The position numbers were made by a program, and so were the translations under genes. This document shows, one piece after another, positions 25,424 through 33,893 of a DNA stretch of 54,382 nucleotides (position 1 is its first letter; each line of letters opens with the position of its first letter). The notes under the pieces were generated by a model. The model ran no database searches and had not been told where the DNA came from. It was given only the letters and a program-made list of their open reading frames with translations. Source of the DNA: Elusimicrobia bacterium GWA2_56_46 (lineage in GTDB: Bacteria; Elusimicrobiota; Elusimicrobia; Elusimicrobiales; UBA9959); contig MGTT01000012.1 of the NCBI GenBank assembly GCA_001799575.1, positions 1-54,382 on the forward strand, read 5' to 3'.

Positions 25424-26845
25424 GTGGAGGAAACTACGAACAGAACCAGGATAAGTTTTTTCGGCGCGGCGGGGGAAGTGACGGGGTCACGGCACCTCCT
25501 TGAGGCGAACGGCAAAAAGATCCTGCTGGACTGCGGTATGTTTCAGGGGCACCGCCTGGAAGCCCTGGATAAAAACAAGACTTTCCCGCTGCGCCCCGCC
25601 GCGCTCGACGCCGTACTGCTTTCGCACGCGCACATAGACCATTCGGGCGGCCTGCCCCTGCTGGCCAAAAAGGGCCTTAAGGCCAAGATCTATTGCACCG
25701 GGGCGACCAAAGAACTCGCCTCCATAATGCTCATGGACTCGGCGCGCCTCCAGACGGCCGACGCCAAATTCTTCAATAAGATACATCAGACCGAAGGCCT
25801 CCGCATAGAACCGCTCTATGACGAGGAGGATGCCGGGCTTGCGCTCTCCAGATTCAAGGCCTGCGATTTCGGCGCCGAGGCGCACCTGGCGGGGGGAACC
25901 ATTTCAGCCAAGTTCCTGAACGCGGGTCACGTGCTCGGTTCCGCCATGGTGCAGATCTCCGCGCCGGCCGGCGGGCAGCGCCGACGCGTACTTTATACCG
26001 GCGACCTGGGCCGCAGGGCCTCCATACTTATGCGCCGGCCGGAAATGCCGCGCGACGTGGACTATCTGATAATGGAGACCACTTACGGCGACCGTCTGCA
26101 CGACCCCGTCGACGACGCCGAAGCCAGGCTGGGGGCGGTCATAAAACGCGCCGTGGCGGAAAAAGGCAAGATCATAATTCCCAGTTTCGCGCTGGAAAGG
26201 GCGCAGGAGATAATCCTGATCCTGGACAAAATGCGCCGTTCCGGCGCCGCGCTGGATATCCCGGTCTACGTGGACAGTCCGATGACGGTCAGTATTACGG
26301 AACTTTTCAACAAGTATAAGGATTCTTTCTCTTTCGACGAGCGGTTCAAGGACTACGCTAAAATGGACGGGGATCCTTTCGGCTTTGACTACATCAATTA
26401 CCTCCGTACCAAGGAAGAATCCCAGGCGCTCAACGAGGCCGAGGGGCCCATGATAATAATTTCCGCCTCGGGTATGTGCGAAGGCGGCCGTGTTCTCCAT
26501 CATCTGCGCAATAACATCGGCAGGGAAAATACCACTATACTTATTGTCGGTTACCAGGCCGCCGGCACTTTGGGCCGCCGTCTGCAGGACGGGGCGAACA
26601 AGGTAAAGATCTTCGGCCTGGAGCACGACGTCGCCGCCCGGGTGGAGACCATGCATTTCTTTTCCTCGCACGCGGACAAGGGCGATCTGCTCGCTTTTAT
26701 AAAAGGCCTGAGCCGTCCGCCCAGAAAGATCTTTCTGGTGCACGGCGATCCCGCCGGCCGGGCCGCGTTCGCGGAGACCCTCAAAGCGGAGGGGATAACC
26801 AACACCGTCTGCCCCGAGTTCGGCCAGAGCTTCGAACTGGAATAA
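25424..26845 (+). CDS. MBL-fold beta-CASP RNA nuclease (CPSF/YpsH-like)
   Basis: About 470-aa metallo-beta-lactamase-fold nuclease of the beta-CASP group. The metal motif SHAHIDHSGGLP (HxHxDH), GDLGRR, METTYGDR, the beta-CASP segment SASGMCEGGRVLHHL, SSHADKGDL and LVHGDP are all present. These are the RNA-processing or decay nucleases related to CPSF-73; exo- or endo- action cannot be told from sequence. The start is uncertain. In-frame TTG at 25400 and GTG at 25424 lack ribosome sites, while GGAGGAAACT directly precedes ACG at 25436. The protein would naturally begin near ISFFGAAGEVTG, so translation may begin at this ACG. Confidence 0.9.
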   Translation: MEETTNRTRISFFGAAGEVTGSRHLLEANGKKILLDCGMFQGHRLEALDKNKTFPLRPAALDAVLLSHAHIDHSGGLPLLAKKGLKAKIYCTGATKELASIMLMDSARLQTADAKFFNKIHQTEGLRIEPLYDEEDAGLALSRFKACDFGAEAHLAGGTISAKFLNAGHVLGSAMVQISAPAGGQRRRVLYTGDLGRRASILMRRPEMPRDVDYLIMETTYGDRLHDPVDDAEARLGAVIKRAVAEKGKIIIPSFALERAQEIILILDKMRRSGAALDIPVYVDSPMTVSITELFNKYKDSFSFDERFKDYAKMDGDPFGFDYINYLRTKEESQALNEAEGPMIIISASGMCEGGRVLHHLRNNIGRENTTILIVGYQAAGTLGRRLQDGANKVKIFGLEHDVAARVETMHFFSSHADKGDLLAFIKGLSRPPRKIFLVHGDPAGRAAFAETLKAEGITNTVCPEFGQSFELE

Positions 26846-26934
26846 GGCGCAGCCTTCCCTTAGCATTTCCCAATCCAAGGATGAGCCTGAAATTCATCGT
26901 CGTGACCCCGTAGTGTGCCCTCCCTAATAGGTAA

Positions 26935-27104
26935 CGGCAGGTCTGCAAGTTCGCGGGGCCTGCCGGGGGTTGGGTTCCAAAAACCGTAGTCGGCCACACC
27001 GTGGCCGCTACTCCCGTCCTCGGCCTCCGCACTTCGTATGCTCGGCCTCCGGAGGGTTTTTCCCACCCAATCCCCCGTCACCCGCTCCATTGATCCGCCT
27101 GCCG
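26935..27104. repeat. Structured palindromic element, copy B (inverted)
   Basis: A 170-bp element bounded by CGGCAGG (26935-26941) and CCTGCCG (27098-27104). Inside, GGGGGTTGGGT pairs with ACCCAATCCCCC and AAAAACC with GGTTTTT. On the minus strand the core reads TCCGGAGGCCGAGCATACGA, then a second GGAGGCCGAG and the hairpin CGGCCAC-GGT-GTGGCCG, matching copy A although its outer stem is entirely different. End motifs TGCAAGTTCGCGGGGCCTGC and CACCCGCTCCATTG are shared with copies D and E. Confidence 0.8.
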
Positions 27105-27255
27105 CATCCTTTATTTGAAAATTGCGGGCACCGAAGAACGTTATCATAATGCTGAGAATTATAGTCAGGCAATAAAAGCGTTTAAGAGCTGAGCAAAGAT
27201 ATGGCGTTCTATCGCGCCTGAAGTCGTAGAGCGCATGGAGGGCGATTTGGAAGGA
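27105..27255. other. Gene-free spacer between elements B and C
   Basis: A ~150-bp spacer with no convincing gene. A plus-strand reading with a stop in it (KAFKS, stop, AKIWRSIAPEVVERMEGD) looks like the tail of a decayed coding sequence, but I cannot identify it. Confidence 0.3.
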
Positions 27256-27473
27256 TAAACCCTTGGCAATGCAGATGGAGCGGGTGGCAGGGGCCCGGAT
27301 AAGCGGAACCGTCCGGAGGCCGAGCATACGAAGCGCGGGGTGTCCGCGGCGGACACTGGGCTCGCCCGAGGAACGGAGGCGCGCGCACGGTGTGCGCGAC
27401 GCCGGTTCCGCGTTCCGGGCCCCTGCCAGGCCCCGCGAACCCTGCACCGGGAAAATTACACAGACGTCTTAAT
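27256..27473. repeat. Structured palindromic element, copy C
   Basis: A ~218-bp close relative of copy A with the same flanks (ATGCAGATGGAGCGGGTGGC, CTGCACC, and ATTACACAGACGTCTT beyond) and outer stem (CAGGGGCCCGGA/TCCGGGCCCCTG; GCGGAACCG/CGGTTCCGC). The inner hairpin is CGCGCAC-GGT-GTGCGCG (27382-27398): two pairs differ from copy A and both are compensated. An extra hairpin GTGTCCG-CGG-CGGACAC (27340-27356) is inserted in the core. Confidence 0.82.
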
Positions 27474-27517
27474 GTTCCCCTGTTTTCAGGCTCATCTTGC
27501 GTTGGATAATTCTAGCC

Positions 27518-27547
27518 TTAGCATTTCCCGCCTATATATGGGATAAT
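27518..27547 (+). promoter_or_regulatory. Promoter of helicase gene 1, predicted leaderless start
   Basis: TTAGCA (27518-27523), 18-bp spacer, GATAAT (27542-27547), then 6 nt to the ATG at 27554. No Shine-Dalgarno fits between them. Confidence 0.55.
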
Positions 27548-27553
27548 AGTCTT

Positions 27554-29134
27554 ATGCCCGATAAAACACAAGTAATTAAGGCCGGTTTTTACGGCCTCGG
27601 CATCGCGCCGAAACTGCTCACAACTTTGGATTCGCTGAAATTCGAGATCCCTACGCCCATACAGCGGCAGGCCATCCCCCACGCGGCGGAGGGCAAGGAC
27701 CTCGTCGGCATCGCCCAGACCGGCACCGGAAAAACCATAGCTTTCGCCATTCCCATGATACAGCGGCTCGCCTCGGCGCCGGGCAGGGGCCTGGTACTGA
27801 CTCCGACCCGGGAACTGGCCTTGCAGGTAAGCGAAGTTTTCCGGCAGTTCGCCCCGGCGATGGGTATCAACGGCTGCGTTATCATCGGCGGAGAAAGTAT
27901 AACCGCCCAGATACGCGAACTGCGCCGCAACCCGCGCATTATTATCGCCACCCCGGGCCGGCTGCAGGACCATCTGAACCAGGGCACGGTGAAACTCGGA
28001 GACGTAAAAATGATAGTGCTGGACGAAGCCGACAGAATGTTCGACATGGGCTTCGCTCCGCAGATAGAGCGCATACTCAGCGCGGTGCCCAAAGACCGCC
28101 AGACCATGCTGTTCTCGGCCACCATGCCCGACGAGATCATGAAACTGGCGGGCCGGCATATGCGCCTGCCCACGCGCGTGGAAGTGGCCCGGGCCGGCAC
28201 TGTCGCCGAAAAAGTGGAGCAGCAGCTTTATGTGGTGAACCGCGACGATAAACCGGATCTGCTCAACAAACTGCTGCAGACCTACGGGGGCAGCGTCCTT
28301 CTGTTCGTGCGCACTAAGCATAACGCCCGGAAAATAGCCCTCCGTATCCGCGAAATGGGGCACAACGCGGCCGAGATCCACTCCAACCGCTCCCTTAACC
28401 AGCGCCGCGAAGCGCTGGACGGCTTCAAAGCCGGAAAATACCGCATCCTCGTCGCCACCGATATCGCCGCGCGAGGTATAGACGTGACCGGCATAGAACT
28501 TGTCATCAATTACGATCTGCCGGATGACGAAAACAATTACATCCACCGCATAGGCCGCACCGGCCGCGCCGGGCAGGCCGGGAGGGCAGTCTCTTTCGCC
28601 GCCCCCGACCAGGCGCAGGAGGTGCGCAGTATAGAGAAGCTTATACGGATGCCTCTCACCATAGTCACGCATCCGGATCTGACCCCGGCCAGATTCCACG
28701 GCGCGCCCCCGGGAGCAAAGCCTGGAACCAGGCAGGGCGGATCGTCCGGCGGCAGGTCGCCTTCGCGTCCGCCCCGCCCCGGCTCGGAATATCAGCGCCC
28801 GGCGTCGGCGCCGAGGTCAGGCCGCAGCGTCTTACAGGAATCCGGCAGAAGCGCCGGGAACGCCGCCCCCGGCCGCGGGCCCGGTTCCCACGGAAACACT
28901 TCTTCCCGCCCGGGGGGCAGGCCGCCCCATCGCGGCGGTTCCGGTTCCCGCGACCCCAGGAGCCGTGTAAGCCAGTCCGCATATTTTGAGGGCGAGGCCC
29001 CTGGCGCAGGCCGTCATGAACGGCGCCGCGGCGGAGCAGGGAATCCGCGGCAGCACGAACAGCCGCGCGCCCAGATCAGAAAAACCGCGGGGCAGCCGCA
29101 AGGCGGCTGGTTCTCCAGGTTCCTGAAAAAATGA
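27554..29134 (+). CDS. DEAD-box RNA helicase (RhlE-like) with long basic tail
   Basis: 526-aa ATP-dependent RNA helicase. All motifs are present: Q (PTPIQRQAI), I (AQTGTGKT, 54-61), Ia (PTRELA), Ib (TPGR), II (DEAD, 157-160), III (SAT), V (ARGIDV) and VI (HRIGRTGRAG). After about residue 385 a disordered tail rich in Gly, Arg, Ser and Pro (GGSSGGRSPSRPPRPGSEYQ) follows, the kind that anchors RhlE/DeaD proteins on RNA or ribosomes. It probably acts in rRNA assembly or RNA decay. The ATG is 6 nt after a GATAAT box and lacks a ribosome site. A close paralogue starts 13 bp after its stop. Confidence 0.94.
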   Translation: MPDKTQVIKAGFYGLGIAPKLLTTLDSLKFEIPTPIQRQAIPHAAEGKDLVGIAQTGTGKTIAFAIPMIQRLASAPGRGLVLTPTRELALQVSEVFRQFAPAMGINGCVIIGGESITAQIRELRRNPRIIIATPGRLQDHLNQGTVKLGDVKMIVLDEADRMFDMGFAPQIERILSAVPKDRQTMLFSATMPDEIMKLAGRHMRLPTRVEVARAGTVAEKVEQQLYVVNRDDKPDLLNKLLQTYGGSVLLFVRTKHNARKIALRIREMGHNAAEIHSNRSLNQRREALDGFKAGKYRILVATDIAARGIDVTGIELVINYDLPDDENNYIHRIGRTGRAGQAGRAVSFAAPDQAQEVRSIEKLIRMPLTIVTHPDLTPARFHGAPPGAKPGTRQGGSSGGRSPSRPPRPGSEYQRPASAPRSGRSVLQESGRSAGNAAPGRGPGSHGNTSSRPGGRPPHRGGSGSRDPRSRVSQSAYFEGEAPGAGRHERRRGGAGNPRQHEQPRAQIRKTAGQPQGGWFSRFLKK

Positions 29135-29147
29135 GATAATTACAACT

Positions 29148-30458
29148 ATGAAGAAATTCTTCAAAGAACTGACACGCAATATTTTCAGCAAGTCGCCGGT
29201 AAAGGACGCGGAAGAAACCGGGGAGTCCGGATTCTACGGCCTCGGCATAGCGCCGAAACTTCTGGATGTCCTGGATCAGCTTCATTTCACCGTGCCTACG
29301 CCCATACAGGCCCAGGCCATTCCGTCCGCGACCGAGGGCAAGGACGTGGTGGGCATAGCCCAGACCGGAACCGGCAAGACCATCGCTTTCGCCATTCCGA
29401 TGATACAGCAGCTGGCCGCCAGACGCGGCAAGGGCCTGGTGCTTCTGCCTACGCGCGAACTGGCTATCCAGGTGCACGAGGTGATGCAGCAGTTCGCCCC
29501 CAGGATGAGCATGAACAGCGTGGTGCTTATCGGCGGCGAAAACATAGACCGTCAGATACGAGATCTGCGCCGCAATCCGCGCATCCTGATAGCGACGCCG
29601 GGCAGGCTGCTGGATCATATGGGGCAGGGAACGGTAAAGGTTAACGACGTGGGAATCCTGATCCTGGATGAAGCGGACCGGATGTTCGACATGGGGTTTG
29701 CGCCGCAGATCAACCGCATCATAGCGGCCCTACCCAAAGACCGCCAGACTATGCTGTTCTCGGCCACCATGCCGGATGAGATCATGAAGCTGGCCGGGAG
29801 AAACATGAGGATGCCGGTGCGCGTGGAAGTAGCGCGCGCGGGCACGGCCGCCGCCAACGTGGAACACGAACTTTTTATAGTCAGCAGATCCGTAAAGCCG
29901 GCCATGCTCGGCAAGATCCTGGACAAATACTGGGGCAGCGTGCTCCTGTTCGTGCGCACCCGCCACGACGCGGCGCGCGTGGCCGAAATGCTCAAGCGCA
30001 TGCACCACAGCGTGGCGGAGATCCATTCCGACCGCTCGCTAAACCAGCGCAAAGAGGCGCTTGAAGGCTTTAAGACCGGGAAGTACCGCATCCTCGTGGC
30101 CACTGACATCGCCGCCAGGGGTATAGACGTGGCGGGAATTGAGCTGGTCATCAACTACGATCTGCCGGACGAATACGACAATTATGTGCACCGTATCGGC
30201 CGCACCGGCCGGGCCGGTCACGCGGGCCGGGCCATCTCGCTGGCCACGCCCGGCCAGGGCAGCGACGTGCGGGCGATAGAGGAACTTATGCGCATAAAGA
30301 TCCCCGTGGCCACGCATCCGGACATCGTTCCCGAGCAGTTCAACGCCGGCGCCGAACTTTTTGAGAAAAACCAGGAAGCGCTTAAGGGCAAGGGCGGTAA
30401 GAACCTGCTGACCAGCTTCCGTATGGGCCGCAAAAAGATCCCCAATAAAAAATACTAA
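29148..30458 (+). CDS. DEAD-box RNA helicase (RhlE-like), tandem paralogue
   Basis: 436-aa helicase very similar to its upstream neighbour (both have SGFYGLGIAPKLL or GFYGLGIAPKLL before the Q motif). Motifs: PTPIQAQAI, AQTGTGKT (71-78), PTRELA, TPGR, DEAD, SAT, ARGIDV, HRIGRTGRAG. It differs by an N-terminal extension (MKKFFKELTRNIFSKSPVKD) and a short lysine-rich tail (KNLLTSFRMGRKKIPNKKY) in place of the long Arg/Gly tail, so the two probably serve different RNA targets. GATAAT lies 7 nt before the ATG inside the end of the previous gene, so it may have its own promoter as well as read-through. Confidence 0.94.
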   Translation: MKKFFKELTRNIFSKSPVKDAEETGESGFYGLGIAPKLLDVLDQLHFTVPTPIQAQAIPSATEGKDVVGIAQTGTGKTIAFAIPMIQQLAARRGKGLVLLPTRELAIQVHEVMQQFAPRMSMNSVVLIGGENIDRQIRDLRRNPRILIATPGRLLDHMGQGTVKVNDVGILILDEADRMFDMGFAPQINRIIAALPKDRQTMLFSATMPDEIMKLAGRNMRMPVRVEVARAGTAAANVEHELFIVSRSVKPAMLGKILDKYWGSVLLFVRTRHDAARVAEMLKRMHHSVAEIHSDRSLNQRKEALEGFKTGKYRILVATDIAARGIDVAGIELVINYDLPDEYDNYVHRIGRTGRAGHAGRAISLATPGQGSDVRAIEELMRIKIPVATHPDIVPEQFNAGAELFEKNQEALKGKGGKNLLTSFRMGRKKIPNKKY

Positions 30459-30465
30459 CCGGCGC

Positions 30466-31641
30466 TCAGGGCCTGGGCGAGCCCGCCGGTCTGGCCATTC
30501 CGAACAGCTTCTCGTATTCCAGCAGATAAGGCCCCACATACTCCGGCGCGACGGTGAAGATGGTGTTTTCCGTGTTTAACCGCTCGGCCGTATCGGACCA
30601 GTTGAAAGAGCCGTTTATCAGCAGCCTGCCGTCCAGGACGGCGAATTTGTTGTGCATCAGGCCCTTTTCCACCCGGCCCTCCAGAAATTTTACCGCCATT
30701 TTCCTACCGACCGCTTCCTGGTAGAAAGGGAACTTGGAGCCCGCGTAGAGGGTGAGCCGCACCGTAAGGCCGCGTGAGACCGCCCGGAATACGGCGTTCA
30801 TGATAGGCTTTGAAGTCAGGGTGAACATGGCTACATCCACGGAGGAAAGGGCCGAGTCTATAGCTTTGGCGATAGCCGCTTCCGTGCCGCCGCGCGGAGA
30901 GAAAATATACTTAGGGAGCAGCGTTCCGTTAAAATTCACCGAGGGCTCCGGATCCGCCGGCAGGGGGCCGGCTTTGGGAACTGGAGAGGCTGCGACGACG
31001 GGCGAACGGCCCTGGCTCCACATCCATTCAAAATTCTCCCCGTAGCCCCGGATGACGGCGGGATCGTAAACGAACATCATATTCTCGTAGCTGGAACTCT
31101 CGGCCGACAAGCTCCAGTTGGCGGAGCCCGTTTCAAGAGCGGCGCCGTCGAAGATGGCGTACTTGTTATGCATGGAACCGGAGCCCCCGCGGCCTTTCAT
31201 AACTTTTACGTCCAGACCACTGGTGATGAGATACTTTATTTCCCGGCCCGCGTCCGGAAAAACATGGTCGTAATCCATCATAACGCGCACCCTGACCCCG
31301 CGGTCTCTCGCTTTGACCAGGGCCTGGGCCGCGTCCGTGATCTGGAGGTTGTATAGCGCGACATCCAGCGTGGAGTTGGTTCGGTTTATGGCGTCCACCA
31401 GGACGGCGCTCACCCGGGTGGTCTCGGTAAACATGTAAAGCGGCAGTCCGGTGTAATCGTAGCGGCTGAATACGGGCGCCGGGGTGTAGACCGGCGTGTC
31501 GGGAAGCGGCGGCTGCGCGGCCTGCGCCCGCGGCGCGGTCAGATCCTGGTAATGGATCGTTTCCAAAGGGGGGAAGCCGGCCGCGAAAAGAAAAGGAAAC
31601 GAAAAAAGCGTCAACGCAAGAGCGTAAAATATTTTCCTCAC
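30466..31641 (-). CDS. Secreted phospholipase D-like protein (two HKD motifs)
   Basis: 391-aa exported PLD-superfamily protein. Signal peptide RKIFYALALTLFSFPFLFAA. The duplicated catalytic motifs are MHNKYAIFDGAALETGSANW and MHNKFAVLDGRLLINGSFNW, each HxK(x4)D plus the downstream Gly-Ser/Asn, so one two-lobed active site is complete. Members act as phospholipases or as Nuc-type endonucleases; I cannot choose between these. Start is GTG at 31641, 8 nt after TAGGAGG. It converges on helicase 2, with only 7 bp between the stops. Confidence 0.9.
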   Translation of the reverse strand: MRKIFYALALTLFSFPFLFAAGFPPLETIHYQDLTAPRAQAAQPPLPDTPVYTPAPVFSRYDYTGLPLYMFTETTRVSAVLVDAINRTNSTLDVALYNLQITDAAQALVKARDRGVRVRVMMDYDHVFPDAGREIKYLITSGLDVKVMKGRGGSGSMHNKYAIFDGAALETGSANWSLSAESSSYENMMFVYDPAVIRGYGENFEWMWSQGRSPVVAASPVPKAGPLPADPEPSVNFNGTLLPKYIFSPRGGTEAAIAKAIDSALSSVDVAMFTLTSKPIMNAVFRAVSRGLTVRLTLYAGSKFPFYQEAVGRKMAVKFLEGRVEKGLMHNKFAVLDGRLLINGSFNWSDTAERLNTENTIFTVAPEYVGPYLLEYEKLFGMARPAGSPRP

Positions 31642-31659
31642 TATGGATGCCTCCTAAAT

Positions 31660-31857
31660 AGCGGTGGTCAGTGAACAGTGTTCAGTTGGGGGCAAAAAAC
31701 ATTCCGCCCAGCGGCCGCGCTGTTTTTAGGGCGGCAGACTGTCCTCTGTATACAGGTTATCAATAAAAGGACAATCGCGCCTGAGCCCTTAGCCCCACTC
31801 CGCCAAAGGCAAAAGGCCTAAAGCAGGGTATAGGGTTCAGGGTAGAGGGTGCGGGAT
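31660..31857. other. Gene-free spacer with short repeats
   Basis: About 200 bp without a gene. It contains GGTCAGTGAACAGTGTTCAG (partly palindromic, like the repeat near 9455), GGCCTAAAGCAGGG, and a degenerate repeat of AGGGTT/TAGGG units near 31830-31850. The PLD-like gene's ribosome site lies at its left end. Confidence 0.45.
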
Positions 31858-32346
31858 TTAGAACAATTTCTGGTTTATCAGGACGACTTTGACGGCCGTG
31901 GCTTTTATGAATTTGAGGTACCGCTTGGTTTCGGAACTGCTGATGGTCAGCTCTATCTGCGCGGTTCCGCCGGATTCTATCGGGTGGGAATAGGACATTT
32001 TGCGGGTATAGATCTCTCCGCCTTCCGGCTTGAAAACCAGGGTGCCGGAGAACCCGTTTATGTCGTAGCTGGTAAGGTTCCTGAATTCAAGCGTCAGATC
32101 TATGCCGATGCGCTTGGGGAAGACGGCGTGTTTTTTGCTTATAAGGACAACTGAGAGCGGCTGGATCTTGATATTCTCCCGTCCCGCCCCGGGCGTACGG
32201 CTCTCTTCAAGGCCGGTAACCCGTTTCTCTACCCCGTCAACCCGGTTTTCCAGCTTGTCCACGCGCTTTTCCAGCACCTTTTGGGCGCCGGCGTGGAAGT
32301 CCTGGGCTAGAAAGAAAACTAACGCTGTCAGAATTAATTTTGCCAT
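31858..32346 (-). CDS. Secreted coiled-coil / Ig-like protein, unknown
   Basis: 162-aa protein. A signal peptide (MAKLILTALVFFLAQDFHAG) is followed by a short heptad-repeat coiled coil (VLEKRVDKLENRVDGVEKRV) and a C-terminal beta domain (LTLEFRNLTSYDINGFSGTL, GGTAQIELTISSSETKRYL) resembling FxLYD/Ig-like domains that follow periplasmic anchors. Function is unknown. The ATG lies 10 bp inside the end of the DUF1667 gene, so it is the last gene of the oxidoreductase operon and is translationally coupled. Confidence 0.7.
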   Translation of the reverse strand: MAKLILTALVFFLAQDFHAGAQKVLEKRVDKLENRVDGVEKRVTGLEESRTPGAGRENIKIQPLSVVLISKKHAVFPKRIGIDLTLEFRNLTSYDINGFSGTLVFKPEGGEIYTRKMSYSHPIESGGTAQIELTISSSETKRYLKFIKATAVKVVLINQKLF

Positions 32347-32720
32347 ACGGCGTACCTGCTTTCAATATTTAATTCGCGGGTGGCTGTCAGATCCACTCCC
32401 AGGCCCAGAAAATTTTCCGCGATAACGGCGCCCGTCTTAACCGGCGAGGTGAGGGTTATCCGTTTTACGGCCTCCATGGCCTCCTGCAATCTGTCCTTGG
32501 GAATGGGTTTGCTGGTGCGCACCGGCAGCATCTTCAGTTCCAGGCCCCTGGTCAGGACAGCGGTGGTCAGCGTGCGCATGGGGGCTTCCACCTCCTGCCT
32601 CGCGTAATTCTCGCCGCGGGGGCATCTGTGGCCCGTCACCGAAATGACGCGGAGGCCGCCGGTTTCCACCGAAAGCCGGCACCCCTGGGGGCATTCAATG
32701 CAAGTCATTAAACGTTTCAT
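32334..32720 (-). CDS. DUF1667 cysteine-rich protein
   Basis: 128-aa small redox partner of the FAD oxidoreductase trio. The N-terminal CIECPQGCRL (CxxCxxxC) and GHRCPRGENYARQE supply four cysteines suited to an iron-sulfur or zinc site. The C-terminal half (RTLTTAVLTRGLELKMLPVR) is typical of DUF1667. In many anaerobes this gene sits with the two FAD-dependent oxidoreductases and glycerol kinase. Its ATG overlaps the TAA of the preceding gene (TAATG). Confidence 0.9.
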   Translation of the reverse strand: MKRLMTCIECPQGCRLSVETGGLRVISVTGHRCPRGENYARQEVEAPMRTLTTAVLTRGLELKMLPVRTSKPIPKDRLQEAMEAVKRITLTSPVKTGAVIAENFLGLGVDLTATRELNIESRYAVWQN

Positions 32721-33718
32721 TATAAATCCCGCCGCTGATTACTAAGCACTTTTTTTAAATATTCCGCCGCCATTTTTCCGGCTTTTTCGCTGTCGCGGCT
32801 GACCCAGTCCGCCAGGTCGTAAATTTTGCAGGCGTTGCCGCAGGCGAAGATGCCGGGGATGGAGGTGAGATTCACCTCAGGGGCCGCGGGGGTATTGGTC
32901 TTCTCGTCCATTTCCGCGCCGGCCATCTCAAGCAATTCGTTCTCCGGGATCAGGCCCACCGAAATAAGCACCGTGTCGCACTTTATCTCAAATCCGCTGC
33001 CTGGCTTGTCCCTGTATTCGTCGTCCACCTCCGCCACGTTCACTTTCTCCACGCGGCCGGCGCCGTGTATCCCGGTGACGCGGTGGCGTAAATAAAGGGG
33101 GATGCCGAAATCTTCAAGGCACTGCACCACGTTGCGCACGAGGCCGCGGCTGGTCTTCTGTATCTCTATCACGGCCTTGACTTTCATGCCTTCAAGCGCC
33201 ATGCGCCTGGCCATGATCAGACCGATATCCCCCGACCCGATGATCACGGCTTCTCTGCCGGGGATCCAGCCCTCCATGTTTATCATCTTCTGGGCGAGGC
33301 CGGCTGGGTAGATACCGGCGGGGCGGGATCCCGGGATGGGTATCATTTCCCGGGTGCGTTCGCGGGCGCCGGTCGCGAGTATGACGGCGCCGGCCTCTAT
33401 TTCTTCGAGGGCTCCCGGCTTCAGGTACGAGAGCCGTTTTTCTCCGGTGAGCTTTACCACGAAAGAGCGCAGGCTGACTTCTATCCCGGAAGAGTCCCGG
33501 ACCAGCTTTATAAAACGGTCGGCGTATTCCGGGCCCGTGAGCTCGGCCTTGAAGCGGTGCAGCCCGAAGCCGGGGTGGATGCATTGGTTAAGAATGCCGC
33601 CCAGGTGCTGATCACGCTCCAGGAGCAGGATATCTTTGACCCCGCTCTCCGCGGCGGCTATGGCCGCGGCCATGCCCGCCGGCCCTCCGCCCACGATAAC
33701 AAGCTCCCGTTTGATCAT
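32720..33718 (-). CDS. FAD/NAD(P)-dependent oxidoreductase (GlpB/thioredoxin-reductase-like)
   Basis: 332-aa flavoprotein with two Rossmann folds: VGGGPAGMAAAIAAAE (FAD) at the start, ATGAR in the middle, VIIGSGDIGLIMARRMALEG for NAD(P), and ISVGLIPENELLEMAG followed by IPGIFACGNACKIYDLADWV at the end. No thioredoxin-reductase CxxC is present, but CIHPGFGLHRFKAEL and GNACKIYD retain cysteines. It most likely passes electrons from the partner dehydrogenase encoded upstream to NAD+ or another carrier, as in the glycerol-3-phosphate dehydrogenase-like clusters of anaerobes. The leader contains a short repeat region after the 43-aa gene. Confidence 0.9.
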   Translation of the reverse strand: MIKRELVIVGGGPAGMAAAIAAAESGVKDILLLERDQHLGGILNQCIHPGFGLHRFKAELTGPEYADRFIKLVRDSSGIEVSLRSFVVKLTGEKRLSYLKPGALEEIEAGAVILATGARERTREMIPIPGSRPAGIYPAGLAQKMINMEGWIPGREAVIIGSGDIGLIMARRMALEGMKVKAVIEIQKTSRGLVRNVVQCLEDFGIPLYLRHRVTGIHGAGRVEKVNVAEVDDEYRDKPGSGFEIKCDTVLISVGLIPENELLEMAGAEMDEKTNTPAAPEVNLTSIPGIFACGNACKIYDLADWVSRDSEKAGKMAAEYLKKVLSNQRRDL

Positions 33719-33760
33719 TCGTATCCCGCCCTTCAGCCTTTATCCCTAATCCTTTATCCT

Positions 33761-33892
33761 TTAATTAAGGTACAGGTCGAAGTACACCTGTCTGCGGATG
33801 ACCGGCACGCCGGTCACCGTCTTCAAAACCCGCTTGTCCTTGCGGTTCGTGGAGCGCATATAGATTATCTTCTGTTTGTTGGTATAGGCCAT
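33761..33892 (-). CDS. 43-aa basic protein inside the FAD-oxidoreductase operon
   Basis: A small ORF: MAYTNKQKIIYMRSTNRKDK, then RVLKTVTGVPVIRRQVYFDL, ending YLN. It has about eleven Lys/Arg and a hydrophobic, aromatic second half, and is too short for a known domain. Its ATG is preceded by GAAAGGAAAT, a fair ribosome site, and sits one base after the stop of the upstream oxidoreductase gene (TAATATG), so it is translationally coupled. I do not recognise it. It could be an assembly factor or regulatory peptide. Confidence 0.65.
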   Translation of the reverse strand: MAYTNKQKIIYMRSTNRKDKRVLKTVTGVPVIRRQVYFDLYLN

Positions 33893-33893
33893 A

